64,000 nt of DNA from Oscillospiraceae bacterium. Lineage in GTDB: Bacteria > Bacillota > Clostridia > Oscillospirales > CAG-272. The translations under genes and the position numbers were made by a program. Numbering within the stretch: the stretch's first letter is position 1; each line of letters begins with the position of its first letter. Positions 8,201-16,062 of this stretch are shown piece after piece. The stretch spans positions 19,710 through 83,709 of the forward strand of contig SVSB01000004.1 of NCBI GenBank assembly GCA_015064505.1, in the 5' to 3' direction. A model generated the notes under the pieces. That model was not told where the DNA came from and did not search any database. It saw only the letters and a program-made list of their open reading frames with translations.

Positions 8201-10312
8201 GTTTTCGTAAGCGGTTTCTGCAGTAAAGTAGAATTTGCTGTGTATATAGGTTGCGCTGTTTGAGATATACAGGCTTGCGGTTTCATTTCCCATAAGCTCA
8301 GCCGTTGCACTGACGTAGGTGGGATAGGTGGAGCTTACGTCGGGGCGGGGAAGCCTGTAGCTTACGGTTGCGGTGCCGTCCTTTGCGGTTGTAACCTCAA
8401 AATCCTTTCTGCTTCCCGGTACGTGTACGTACACGCGGAACTTAAGGCCCGATGCGGGAGTACCGTCAAAGAACGTGGCGTTAACGGTGATATTTGCGGT
8501 GTCGCCCGATTCGTAGAAAAGCTTATCGTAGGTGATATTTGCGGTGTAAACGGGCTTATCCTCTGCCGTTACGCGCACGAATTGAGAGGCGAGTATTTTT
8601 CCTTGCTCATCCGAAAACTGCAGGGTGATGCCGTAGCCGTAGAAGCCTTCAAGCACGTAGCTGCCCTCAAAATAACCGTCCTCGGCAACGGAAATGGGAT
8701 ATTTTGCGCCGCCGTAGTTGGTACGCAGCCAGATCTTCTCGGGCACCGTGCCGTCCGCAAGCATTATGATGCCGCTGAAGTTAACGGTGTCGTCACCGAA
8801 ATAAACGGAGCGGTCGGTAAACACGTAGGAATATCTCTGCTCTGCCGCAATGCCGTCGAGTCCGCCGGGGAACAGAAGCAAAGTGGACTTTCCGCTTTTG
8901 ATTTTGCAGATAGACGCCCTGCGGTCTTCGGGTACCTCAAAGCGGGCAACGCCGTCCTCTGCGGTCTTTGCCGTTTGCTTCGTATAGGATGCGGATGCGT
9001 TTTCCGTGGAGAAGTTCTGCTGTCTTGAGAAGAATTCCGCGGTTATTTCCGCGTTTTTGACGGGGGTCGCACCCTCGTGCGTCCAGATAAGAAGCTCCTT
9101 TTCCGTCTGCTCAAAGTAAGCGGAGATATCGCTTACCTGCAGAAGTATCTGGGTGGTTTCCTTTTCCGTTTTACCGCCAACCTTTATTTCAAGGGTAATA
9201 TCCGCAAGATAATAACCTGCGTCAAGCTTCGGAAGGTATGCAAAATGATTTCTGCCCGTGGTATTTTTATGATATTCAAGCTCTCCTGTATATGCTTTGG
9301 ATAGCCCTTGGCTTGGGTAGCGGTATGCCTCTCCCGTTGCGATAAGCTCCGCGCCCTTTTCGTTAAATTCCTTAACGGCGTTAAGCATCGCGTCTGCGTT
9401 TTTATAGGCGTATATGCTTGCGCTTAATTGCTTTATCTCCGCATTGTAATCTCTGTACGTGCCGAATGCAAAGGAGAACACTCCGCTCTCTCCCGTTCTT
9501 ACGGTAATGGGGGCGGGAGAAAGATTGATATAATACTTTTTGTCCGCTATGCTTCCCGCCTTGTCTGCGGAGGTGCGGAAGCGGATTGAAATATCGTTTT
9601 CAAGGGCTTCACCGTTTGCGGCGGGAAAGCCTTTTTTAACGGTTACGGTATATTCGGCGTTTTTGTCCAGATGCTTTTTGGGTATGACCGCAAGGCGCTT
9701 GCCGTTGGGGTAAAGCTCTGCGCTCCATTCAAAAGCGGGAGAAACGCTGATATAATCGGAAATATCCGTGCCGCTTTTTATCTGAGAGGTAAAGTCAAGC
9801 TCAATGCCGCTGTTAACGGGCACGTTGGTGGCAAGATCCGCGGGAATGGTGGAGGATACGGCGAATCTGCTCTCCGTCTGGAAGGCAAAGGAGATCTGCG
9901 CCTTTCCGTCGGTGCCGAGAGAAAGGCGGTAAACCGTTCCCGGATCAAGCTCATTTTCGGGAGTCGCTATATATTCCGTATCGGATACGCGGCTGATATT
10001 CAGGGATGCGGCGGGGGAAAGATAGAGATGCTCCTCCACCGTTTCCGTATTCGTCGGGGCGCTGAAGCGCAGAGTAAACTCCGTATTGGTGGGAATGGTT
10101 CTGCCAACGGAGCTTTTTGCCGTAACGGCAACGCTGCAGAGCTCCTCGGGAAGACCCATATTTGCCGCAGCGGTGCCAACCAAAGTGGATGGCAGCTCGT
10201 ATCCGTTACCTATATCAATGGTAACGGGCACCTTTTTCGGTGCGCAGGCAAACATAAGAGGGGCTACTGTCGTAATAACGAGAATGAATGATAAAAAACG
10301 CTTTAGCTTCAT
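5255..10312 (-). CDS. Alpha-2-macroglobulin-like lipoprotein
   Basis: A 1685-residue secreted protein. A lipoprotein signal (hydrophobic core FLSFILVITTVAPLMFAC, lipid cysteine about residue 23) is followed by a bacterial Ig-like domain (about 140-245, TIPADLATNVPVNSGIELDF) and serial macroglobulin beta-sandwiches, e.g. TDRSVYFGDDTVNFSG and YESGDTANITVNATF. The A2M core then appears (TLAVVDEACFAL and SFTFTAPDNITEWRLTAAA), followed by a helical toroid region. A2M proteins trap proteases. No CxEQ thioester is seen in the toroid region, so covalent trapping is unlikely, and no pbpC neighbour is present. AGGAGGCAATTT precedes the ATG. It is probably a cell-envelope protein outside the membrane. 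Confidence 0.85.
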   Translation of the reverse strand: MKLKRFLSFILVITTVAPLMFACAPKKVPVTIDIGNGYELPSTLVGTAAANMGLPEELCSVAVTAKSSVGRTIPTNTEFTLRFSAPTNTETVEEHLYLSPAASLNISRVSDTEYIATPENELDPGTVYRLSLGTDGKAQISFAFQTESRFAVSSTIPADLATNVPVNSGIELDFTSQIKSGTDISDYISVSPAFEWSAELYPNGKRLAVIPKKHLDKNAEYTVTVKKGFPAANGEALENDISIRFRTSADKAGSIADKKYYINLSPAPITVRTGESGVFSFAFGTYRDYNAEIKQLSASIYAYKNADAMLNAVKEFNEKGAELIATGEAYRYPSQGLSKAYTGELEYHKNTTGRNHFAYLPKLDAGYYLADITLEIKVGGKTEKETTQILLQVSDISAYFEQTEKELLIWTHEGATPVKNAEITAEFFSRQQNFSTENASASYTKQTAKTAEDGVARFEVPEDRRASICKIKSGKSTLLLFPGGLDGIAAEQRYSYVFTDRSVYFGDDTVNFSGIIMLADGTVPEKIWLRTNYGGAKYPISVAEDGYFEGSYVLEGFYGYGITLQFSDEQGKILASQFVRVTAEDKPVYTANITYDKLFYESGDTANITVNATFFDGTPASGLKFRVYVHVPGSRKDFEVTTAKDGTATVSYRLPRPDVSSTYPTYVSATAELMGNETASLYISNSATYIHSKFYFTAETAYENGVSYGKVLLNKVDTSAIKTEADLNYTVFPKNTVGKPMDGDARVTLTKVTYVRRSMGVEYDPINKVTNERFTYDRREDVVKSEVRLFNDGVMRLEHIENEAGFNGYYYYTVTYKDYTLRVNATSRNVDNYDAAWEGFTLTCDKEAYSVGDTMRLTVTEYPETTDTLRSYLVTVLCRDSYEHFVTNDREFELPYKEEYVSGVSVNVTVVEENSVNLISCRPLYDYVKNSGLTLEIVPDGTEYKPGDTVSVTVKVTDKNGKAAPVGTRVTLAVVDEACFALGDQTLDILSALYGGVRTPSLERNWSFSLFYAYDPTRYYLYSGMSKNEVAEDAAMTEAPTATGGGAEADNVRVRSYFADNPVYEMTVSENGSASFTFTAPDNITEWRLTAAAAYSLGGTNGSILAGNASTDVIVTLPFFINAGYLESYIEGDDVTCSARVYGKAVSKSFNTVAAVYDENGKLIKDLTASAKAGEFSYFSFGKLEAGEYVLRITCTALGAGDAVQYPFSVVKTAVLAEIEKPLEIKEIKDITPAKYPVILSFVNKEQREFLNLAHRLSYTGSTRSDAIAASISAQNLLSAYTGTIRDGAKQKTALNSRYTNSGLLSLLPYSSGELKLSALIAACSTDALTKTTLDTLSVTFYRHLNGKCTEEELVYSLLGLAACGEPILTDLEQVASGCEKFSDESKLVLAAAFAVIGDHGAAWEIYSDIRSKLFTVTDNGTLGYFGTKNMNTEEKLALSATALISASVCARDDARLIVDFLLSHTSRVELYDLPIAFYLANYIPPVSTESTLVYTVGGEKMTQTLKAGSFFRIMLTKSEFESFEVLEATDLSAYVRYIGSAEEAAGENMRSDELNIEKTVVPAGNGIYLVTVSYKVVSDKDNVQFRITDTIPSGARFLRHGSNSTHSKNSYLWLSNSAQTMEGYLGCYNDSKGISGLVSRTYTGSFSYYIRTAIPGEYVVEAAFAQNTDSGAFAVSERGTITLK

Positions 10313-10403
10313 AAATTGCCTCCTGAGTGTTGGTTACGTCCTTTAGACGACGGGAGAGGGAAAATGTTCCGCTCTTTGAATAAAATCCACAGTTTTACCA
10401 AAA

Positions 10404-10463
10404 ATTGCACTCTTGATTTGTGCAATAAAAACAAGGGCGCGAGGCTCATATTCAGCCTCGCGC
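10404..10463 (-). terminator. Terminator overlapping the end of the S26 peptidase gene
   Basis: Perfect 10-bp arms GCGCGAGGCT/AGCCTCGCGC (10437-10446 and 10454-10463) are followed on the - strand by CCTTGTTTTTATTG. A second small hairpin (ATTGCAC...GTGCAAT) comes next. The stop codon of the peptidase gene lies inside the first stem. It would separate the proS-rodA-pqqD-S26 transcript from the macroglobulin gene. Confidence 0.6.
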
Positions 10464-10916
10464 GAACTTCGTTTCGTATTTGTAGCTTTTTGATACTCTG
10501 CGCAGAACGAAAAGCGCACAGCGGCGCAAAAAGAGGGAAGCGCACCACAGCCTGCAGTACAGCTTATAACCTCCGTGCTTTTCAAGCTCCACGCACTTAT
10601 CGTCGCGGAAGATGCTCTGCACGTATCCAAGCACCGCATCGTTTTTTATAGCTTCCTTGGTTATCTGGTTATCGCCGCACATCACAAGCGTCTCGCCATC
10701 CGTTTTCAGCAGACGGTGGGCAATAATTTCGTGGGCGTTGGTATAAACCAGGATATCGTATTTCTTCGGCGCTCTCGTAAGGGCCTTTATGCACATTCTA
10801 TCCCGTGAATTGCGGATAAGGGGGAGCATGCTGGTGCCCTTGCCCTGCACTACGGCAAAGCCGTGCTTGCTGAGGGCGTCCTTTAAGGACATCAGCTCCG
10901 TTACGGGCTCACTCAT
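10452..10916 (-). CDS. S24/S26-family peptidase (signal-peptidase-like)
   Basis: A 154-residue protein with the signal-peptidase fold core: nucleophile Ser29 in GKGTSMLPLI, YDILVY, His67 in HEIIAHRLLK and the later CGDN motif. A histidine sits where bacterial type I enzymes have the general-base lysine, as in SipW/eukaryotic-type enzymes. There is no N-terminal membrane anchor; a hydrophobic, arginine-rich C-terminal helix may associate with the membrane. Its start overlaps the pqqD-like gene by 8 nt, so the two are translationally coupled. Processing of a modified or secreted peptide is the obvious guess, but no substrate gene is visible. Confidence 0.75.
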   Translation of the reverse strand: MSEPVTELMSLKDALSKHGFAVVQGKGTSMLPLIRNSRDRMCIKALTRAPKKYDILVYTNAHEIIAHRLLKTDGETLVMCGDNQITKEAIKNDAVLGYVQSIFRDDKCVELEKHGGYKLYCRLWCASLFLRRCALFVLRRVSKSYKYETKFARG

Positions 10917-11175
10917 CTAAAAGACCTGCGCCTCTGATGGACTCAACGAATGCGGAGATGTCTTTTTTGGCCGTTTCCCCGTCGGTATCGTAGCTTTCAA
11001 GCATTGCCGCAACCATAGCTTCCTCGGTGGTGTCGCTTTCAAGAAGCTTCCAAAGAAATGCTCCCGTTGGGTTAAGCCTGATCATGCCGCGGAATTTCGT
11101 TGCCGCCTCGCCAACTGCGATAACCACGTTCTCTCCCGCAACCTCGCGCAAAATAAATCCGTTTTTGATCTTCAT
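10909..11175 (-). CDS. PqqD-family protein (RiPP recognition element)
   Basis: An 88-residue protein of PqqD type (FILREVAGENVVIAVGE, then IRLNPTGAFLWKLLES and the C-terminal winged-helix part ending SIRGAGLLDE). PqqD domains bind leader peptides of ribosomally made, modified peptides and hand them to a modifying enzyme. Here the partner is an overlapping S26-type peptidase, and no radical SAM or precursor gene is seen. A CAAGGAGAAC ribosome site precedes the ATG. It lies 16 nt downstream of rodA in what looks like one operon. Confidence 0.8.
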   Translation of the reverse strand: MKIKNGFILREVAGENVVIAVGEAATKFRGMIRLNPTGAFLWKLLESDTTEEAMVAAMLESYDTDGETAKKDISAFVESIRGAGLLDE

Positions 11176-11190
11176 ATCCGTTCTCCTTGG

Positions 11191-12318
11191 CTATACGTCC
11201 TCACGCTCAAAATGGTATTTTTTGGCGTGTGTACAAATGCTTTGTATAATTCCCACCATAAGATACAGCGAAAGCACGGAGGATCCGCCGTAGCTTAAAA
11301 AGGGAAGAGTAATGCCCACAACGGGCAGCATGGCAAGCGCCATACCGATATTTTCCGTAACCTGCGCAAGCAGCAAAGCTCCGCAACCCACGGCAATGTA
11401 AGCGCCGCAATCCTTGCGCGCCCTGATGGCAACCACGAAGATGCGAATTATCAGCACGGCAAAAAGCACGACCACCGTGGCGCAACCCACGAATCCGAGC
11501 TTTTCTCCGATCATGGCAAAAACGAAGTCGTTGTTTGCCATCGGCACGTCCTCGTAATATCCGCCGCCGTTAAGACCCGTGCCGAATATACCTCCTGCGG
11601 TGATGGCACGGCGCGACATAAGCGCCTGCATACCGAAATCGGTGGGGTCAAGCTCGGGATTGAATCCAACGAGAATACGCATTCGCTGATATTCGCCGAG
11701 ATGGGGCCAGATGTAAGGGAATGCGATAACCGCGGCAGTGCCGCCGATTATGTAGTACCAAAGGCTGAGACCCGCCGCGTACATCATTGCAAGAGCAATA
11801 ACGAAATAAACGAGGGCGGTACCCAGATCGTCCTGCAGAAAAACGAGTCCCGCAAGAATGCCCACGTGCGCCGCAAGGCGCAAAACGGAAAGGGGGTGGT
11901 TTATCTTTGCGCGCAGCAGCTCCAGATGCTTTGCAAAGGTCAGTATCAAAAACAGCTTTACAAACTCGGAGGGCTGGATGGTCAGCGGAATGCCGGGGAT
12001 CTGTATCCAGCTTTTTCCGCCGAACTTGCCCGTGGAGCCGATAACGAGGGTTAGGAGCAAGGCGGCGGCTCCGCCGATAAACAGCGGAAGCGCCAGCTTA
12101 TCGCAAATGTCCTGATAGTCAAGAGTTGCTATCATCAGTGCAAGGAAAACGCCAAGCACCGTTGCAAAGGACTGCACCAGCACGCGGCTCGTGCCGTATA
12201 CCTCGCGTGCTCCCCAGTGGGTGAGAATTCCGATAAAGGAAAGGGCAAGCACGCAGAACATTATAACGAAATCAAGATTACGGAGCCGCCCGCGTATGGA
12301 ATTAAGAAACGACTTCAT
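11191..12318 (-). CDS. rodA: RodA/FtsW-family SEDS peptidoglycan glycosyltransferase
   Basis: A 375-residue multispanning membrane protein (about ten helices). SEDS hallmarks are visible: IQPSEFVKLFLILTFAK, the catalytic-loop VFLQDDLGTALVYF, ANNDFVFAMIGEKLG and the C-terminal GITLPFLSYGGSS. SEDS proteins polymerise lipid II with a class B PBP partner; RodA serves elongation, FtsW division and SpoVE sporulation. I favour RodA on length and general resemblance, but context does not decide it. It follows proS by 24 nt. Confidence 0.9.
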   Translation of the reverse strand: MKSFLNSIRGRLRNLDFVIMFCVLALSFIGILTHWGAREVYGTSRVLVQSFATVLGVFLALMIATLDYQDICDKLALPLFIGGAAALLLTLVIGSTGKFGGKSWIQIPGIPLTIQPSEFVKLFLILTFAKHLELLRAKINHPLSVLRLAAHVGILAGLVFLQDDLGTALVYFVIALAMMYAAGLSLWYYIIGGTAAVIAFPYIWPHLGEYQRMRILVGFNPELDPTDFGMQALMSRRAITAGGIFGTGLNGGGYYEDVPMANNDFVFAMIGEKLGFVGCATVVVLFAVLIIRIFVVAIRARKDCGAYIAVGCGALLLAQVTENIGMALAMLPVVGITLPFLSYGGSSVLSLYLMVGIIQSICTHAKKYHFEREDV

Positions 12319-12341
12319 GGGCAGAGCCTCCGTTTTTCAGA

Positions 12342-13784
12342 TCAATATGCGTTGCCCCAGTAAACGAGGGTGTCTGCGTCCTCGCCGCAGCAAACGCACT
12401 TGTTGCCGTTCGCCTCAACGCCGAAGGGGATGCAGCGGGAGCTTACGCCCGTCAGCTCCTTAACCTTCTTTTCGCATTCGGGAGAGCCGCACCACATAGC
12501 GCGGATAAATCCGTCGCCGTTCTTTGCAAGTACTTCCTTGATCTCGTCGGTGGTTTTGCAGTCGTAGGTGCGCTTCTCGCGGTTTTCAAGAGCCTTCTTG
12601 AAGAGTCCGTCGCGTACCTCGGTGAGCTTTGCCTTAACGGCTTCTCCGATGTTCTCAAGGGGCAGAACGGTCTTTTCGCCGTTGTGGCGGGTTGCAACTA
12701 CGCAGCAGCCGTTCTCTATATCACGGGGGCCGATCTCAATGCGAACGGGCACGCCCTTCATCTCGTATTCCGCAAACTTCCAGCCTGCGCTGTTATCGCT
12801 TGCGTCAAGCTTTGCGCGGATGCCCGCAGCCTTGAGCTGCTCGGTAAGGGCGGTTGCCGCCTCGATAACGCCCTCCTTGTGCTGTGCAACGGGAATTACG
12901 ATTGCCTGCGTGGGAGCAATGGCGGGGGGAAGAACGAGTCCGTTGTTATCGCCGTGGGTCATAATTACCGCGCCGATAAGACGGGTGGTAACGCCCCAGG
13001 AGGTCTGATGAGGATAGCACTTCTTGTTCTCTCTGTCGGTGAACTGAATGTCGAACGCCTTCGCAAATCCGTCACCGAAATAGTGGGAGGTTCCTGCCTG
13101 AAGGGCCTTACCGTCGTGCATCAGCGCTTCGATGGCGTAAGTGGAAACCGCGCCCGCAAACTTATCGCTTTCGGTCTTCTTGCCCTTAACTACGGGAATT
13201 GCAAGAGCATGCTCGCAGAAGTCGGCGTATACGTCAAGCATACGCTCGGTCTCCATGATTGCCTCCTCTGCGGTCTCGTGGATGGTGTGGCCCTCCTGCC
13301 ACAGAAATTCTCTGGAGCGGAGGAAGGGACGGGTGGTCTTCTCCCAACGAACAACGCTTACCCACTGGTTATAGAGCTTGGGCAGGTCGCGATAGGAGTG
13401 AATGATATTTGAATAATGCTCGCAGAATAGCGTTTCGGAGGTGGGGCGCACGCAAAGACGCTCCTCCAGCTTCTCACTTCCGCCGTAGGTTACCCAGGCA
13501 ACCTCGGGAGCAAAGCCCTCAACGTGGTCCTTCTCCTTGTTAAGAAGGCTCTCGGTGATGAACATGGGCATGCACACGTTCTCGTGTCCCAGCTCCTTGA
13601 AGCGGGTGTCAAGTATCTTCTGGATATTCTCCCAGATAGCGTAGCCGTAAGGGCGGATTACCATACAGCCCTTAACGCTGGTGTACTCGATAAGCTCTGC
13701 TTTTTTTACGATATCGGTGAACCATTTTGCAAAATCCTCGTCCATGGAGGTGATCTGTTCTACCTTTTTCTTGTTGTCTGCCAT
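12342..13784 (-). CDS. proS: Prolyl-tRNA synthetase, archaeal/eukaryotic-type
   Basis: A 480-residue class II synthetase that charges tRNA-Pro. Motif 2 region [34 protein letters not shown], and the motif 3 part [20 protein letters not shown] are present. There is no INS editing insertion between motifs 2 and 3, as expected for the short ProS type. The C-terminal domain has a cysteine pair (CVCC) and ends in the conserved tyrosine (GNAY). The frame stays open a further 104 codons upstream, but the ATG used here has a GAGAGG ribosome site and lies downstream of a consensus promoter. Confidence 0.95.
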   Translation of the reverse strand: MADNKKKVEQITSMDEDFAKWFTDIVKKAELIEYTSVKGCMVIRPYGYAIWENIQKILDTRFKELGHENVCMPMFITESLLNKEKDHVEGFAPEVAWVTYGGSEKLEERLCVRPTSETLFCEHYSNIIHSYRDLPKLYNQWVSVVRWEKTTRPFLRSREFLWQEGHTIHETAEEAIMETERMLDVYADFCEHALAIPVVKGKKTESDKFAGAVSTYAIEALMHDGKALQAGTSHYFGDGFAKAFDIQFTDRENKKCYPHQTSWGVTTRLIGAVIMTHGDNNGLVLPPAIAPTQAIVIPVAQHKEGVIEAATALTEQLKAAGIRAKLDASDNSAGWKFAEYEMKGVPVRIEIGPRDIENGCCVVATRHNGEKTVLPLENIGEAVKAKLTEVRDGLFKKALENREKRTYDCKTTDEIKEVLAKNGDGFIRAMWCGSPECEKKVKELTGVSSRCIPFGVEANGNKCVCCGEDADTLVYWGNAY

Positions 13785-13827
13785 AATAACCTCTCGCAAA
13801 TGGAATATAGTTTTAGTTAATAGAAGT

Positions 13828-13856
13828 ATTTTATCATACCCCTGCGCGGATGTCAA
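13828..13856 (-). promoter_or_regulatory. Sigma-A-type promoter for proS
   Basis: On the - strand TTGACA (13856-13851), a 17-nt spacer and TAAAAT (13833-13828). The start of transcription would fall about 35 nt before the proS ATG. Confidence 0.8.
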
Positions 13857-13901
13857 TACGGATAAGCCATAACCGTAGCCCCCATAGGGGTGTTTTTGTG
13901 C

Positions 13902-13937
13902 AAAAAACAAGGCAGAACCGTGCAGGATCTGCCTTGT
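13902..13937 (-). terminator. Intrinsic terminator, - strand
   Basis: Arms ACAAGGCAGA/TCTGCCTTGT (13907-13916 and 13928-13937) run into a T-run on the - strand. It would stop transcripts arriving from the accessory locus above and insulate the proS promoter. Confidence 0.75.
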
Positions 13938-13970
13938 TGTGATGGTGCGCGCATTGCCAAAGGCATCGCT

Positions 13971-14189
13971 AACCGTTCCCTGTCTTGTGAAAATAATGTG
14001 AAGAAAAGGCGGGGGAACGCAGTTCGCCCCTACGGGGAACCGCAGAAACCGTAGGGGACGGCTCCTAGACGTCCCGCAAATACGGCGAAGAAACATCGGG
14101 AGGAGCAGCCCCTCCCCTACAAAGGAGGAACTGCGGGCGCAAGTACAGGGGACGGTTCTGTGTCTTATTCGCCCAGGACAGAGAACCGT
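13971..14189. repeat. REP-like repeat cluster (non-coding gap)
   Basis: The 413-nt gap between the proS start and the next gene holds no convincing ORF. It contains AACCGTTCCCTGTCTT at 13971 (15 of 16 bases of the right arm of the palindrome at 15.8 kb). A GC-rich stretch with GGGGGAACGCAGTTCGCCCC (from 14011) and GTAGGGGACGGCTCC (from 14051) follows. A copy of the RAYT-internal sequence lies at 14098-14120, and ACAGGGGACGGTTCT with the same spacer GTGTCTTATTCGC lies at 14145-14172. The last copy's right arm (AGAACCGT at 14182) is degenerate. Confidence 0.75.
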
Positions 14190-14197
14190 ATTCCGCC

Positions 14198-14737
14198 TTA
14201 GTCTATATATCCTCGATTATGGTAATTCACCCTGTAATAATACCAATCGGAATCGCCGATTCGTTTGTAGTCCTTACCTAAATAGTCGAATTCGCTATTT
14301 GCATGAAAATAGGCGATTCCACCGTAAGCTTCAAGGCGTTCTGAATACCAATATGTAAAGGTAACAAAATCATAAGGTTTTCCTTTTTCAATGCTCCAAC
14401 TTTTCTTATCTCCAAATAGAGAATCTATAGCCGATATCAAGGTGGCTTTTTGCTCTTCGGTCAGTTCAAAATCATCAGTTATCAAAGCAACGGCATTGTC
14501 AGAATTGACTATTGAAGAACTATTATCAGAAGCAAGTAGCCAATCGGAAATTGTTTCAAGCTGTGCTTCGTGTTTCGATAGATAATACCTTGTTGCAGTT
14601 CTGCCGTATCTGCAATTGTCAACAAGTCTCGCTAAATTGGGTATTAAAAACACTAAAATGAGGGCGGCTGTTAACAGCGCGACAACAACTCTGACGATCT
14701 TTCCGGTTCTTTTTGCAGAGGCTAAATGTTTATTCAT
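14198..14737 (-). CDS. Single-pass membrane protein of unknown function
   Basis: A 179-residue protein with a basic N-terminus, one membrane helix at about residues 16-36 ([19 protein letters not shown]) and an outward-facing domain rich in Tyr and Trp near the C-terminus ([15 protein letters not shown]). The family is not recognised. Its start overlaps the 3' end of the leucine-rich-repeat gene by 8 nt and has a GAGGT ribosome site, so the two are coupled. Its position in an RHS remnant locus makes an immunity or accessory role possible, but nothing in the sequence proves it. Confidence 0.6.
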   Translation of the reverse strand: MNKHLASAKRTGKIVRVVVALLTAALILVFLIPNLARLVDNCRYGRTATRYYLSKHEAQLETISDWLLASDNSSSIVNSDNAVALITDDFELTEEQKATLISAIDSLFGDKKSWSIEKGKPYDFVTFTYWYSERLEAYGGIAYFHANSEFDYLGKDYKRIGDSDWYYYRVNYHNRGYID

Positions 14738-15715
14738 TATTATTTACCTCCCCTGTGTTCATTGCCTTCTCCATATCATCTGCGGTTTGTCCGAAAACGA
14801 TTGTTTGGGTATCGACAAAGCCCCAATAGAGCATAAAAGCTTCAACACTGTCAACTTCAAGGTGATCGACGTAACCGGGAGGCCAACTGTCGTACCAAGT
14901 CTTGATTTGAGGAAAGTAATCGTCTAAATTACCGCAATATACTGTTGCTGTGGGGGATAAATCGGCAAAAGGTGGATTATCCAAAGTGTTCCATCTTATA
15001 GCGCTTTTGGGCAGGTATACGAAGGACATATTATCACAATCAGCAAACGCACTGCCGCCAACAAGAATATTTTCCGGAAGAAATACACTTGTTATATTGT
15101 CGCAGTTAACGAACGCACCGTACCGTATTTTTTTAATGTTACTTAAGCTATATCGGTCTAATGAAATACTCGTATGCGAAAAAGCGTAACTATGTATTTC
15201 TTCACATTCATTAGGAATTAAATCAATATTTTTTATCGCTCTAAAAATGATTTTTCTGTCTTTTGAAACCAAGCTGCCGTTTAAAGTATCGAATTCATTA
15301 TTGTCAGTATGAACTTGAAATGTTTTTACTGAATATTGGCTGTTATCGCCGCAAACATCATATCGCCAAACATCCTTTCCCAGTACTATCTCCTCCAATT
15401 TCGAACACATACAAGGTTCTGCAACGATTTCAACTTTATTTGGAATAATCAATTTTGTTAAATCATTTTGGTTTGAAATTCCGTACACCCAAACAGCAGT
15501 TTTTCCGTCTATCTCGCAATCAAATTCAAAAACTTGCGGTAGCTGTCCTGATATTTTTGCCATTACATAATTGTCGTTCTGCGTCTCACCGTATAAATAT
15601 GGCTCAATCTCAATCGCATAAGGTTTAAAATTGTTTTTTGCTTTCAGAGCATATATAAATATACCAACAAAAACAAAGCTAACAGCTAAAAGTAAAACAA
15701 CGATTTTTTCTTCAT
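14730..15715 (-). pseudogene. Leucine-rich-repeat (BspA-like) surface protein with a frameshift in an A6 run
   Basis: Codons from about residue 50 on form a BspA-type leucine-rich-repeat protein (NDLTKLIIPNKVEIV, NIKKIRYGAFVNCDNITSVF, GGSAFADCDNMSFVYLP). The good start (AGGAGG, 4 nt, ATG at 15715) enters a run of six A bases at 15704-15709 and hits a stop nine codons later. With one extra A the frame reads MKKKIVVLLLAVSFVFVG, a textbook signal anchor, and continues without a break into the repeat domain. An ATG at 15563 gives a 277-residue product without the anchor. This is either a mutation, phase variation, -1 slippage on G-AAA-AAA, or a base-call error. Confidence 0.75.
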
Positions 15716-15731
15716 AAGGCCTCCTGATTAC

Positions 15732-16029
15732 TTAACGATATGAGCTAAACTTTCATCGTAGTCCACAATTCGCTTGTACTTTTCATAATCATCTTGATCC
15801 CTTCGGTCCGGGGTCAATAAGACAGGGGACGGTTCTGTGTCTTATTCGCTTAGGGCAGAGAACCGTCCCCTGTCTTACGCGCGTAGGTATAGCGGGTCGT
15901 CTGCGTGTCCTCGGCGGCGTTGCCGCTTACCTCGTATTCGCAGGCAACCACCGAGGCAAGCGCCGATTGCCCCGTGATAAGTATCACGGAGCAGAGCAAA
16001 ATGCTTAAAAGGCGCTTGAAAATACACAT
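15732..16029 (-). pseudogene. Remnant of a secreted, probably RHS-type gene, interrupted by a REP palindrome
   Basis: The 5' part (ATG at 16029) encodes a signal peptide and mature start: FKRLLSILLCSVILITGQSA, then GNAAEDTQTTRYTY, the kind of sequence that opens RHS-repeat proteins. It runs straight into the palindrome at 15818-15877. Beyond it, an open tail RDQDDYEKYKRIVDYDESL ends at a TAA at 15732, 17 nt before the next gene's ATG. The arrangement suggests one gene whose whole middle was lost, leaving only head, repeat and tail. That head and tail belong to the same gene is inference. Confidence 0.6.
15818..15877. repeat. REP-like palindrome with perfect 19-bp arms
   Basis: Left arm TAAGACAGGGGACGGTTCT (15818-15836) and right arm AGAACCGTCCCCTGTCTTA (15859-15877) are perfect reverse complements around a 22-nt loop. 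Partial copies lie at 13971, 14145 and, degenerate, near 18180. The family is the expected kind of substrate for a RAYT protein such as the one at 4.6 kb. Confidence 0.85.
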
Positions 16030-16062
16030 TTTGAAACCTAGATAATTAACACAAACTTATCG

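Noticed and set aside
13785-14096. 104-codon N-terminal extension of prolyl-tRNA synthetase
   Set aside because: It would read through the promoter, a terminator and REP-like repeats; the ATG at 13784 has a good ribosome site and matches the family's usual start.
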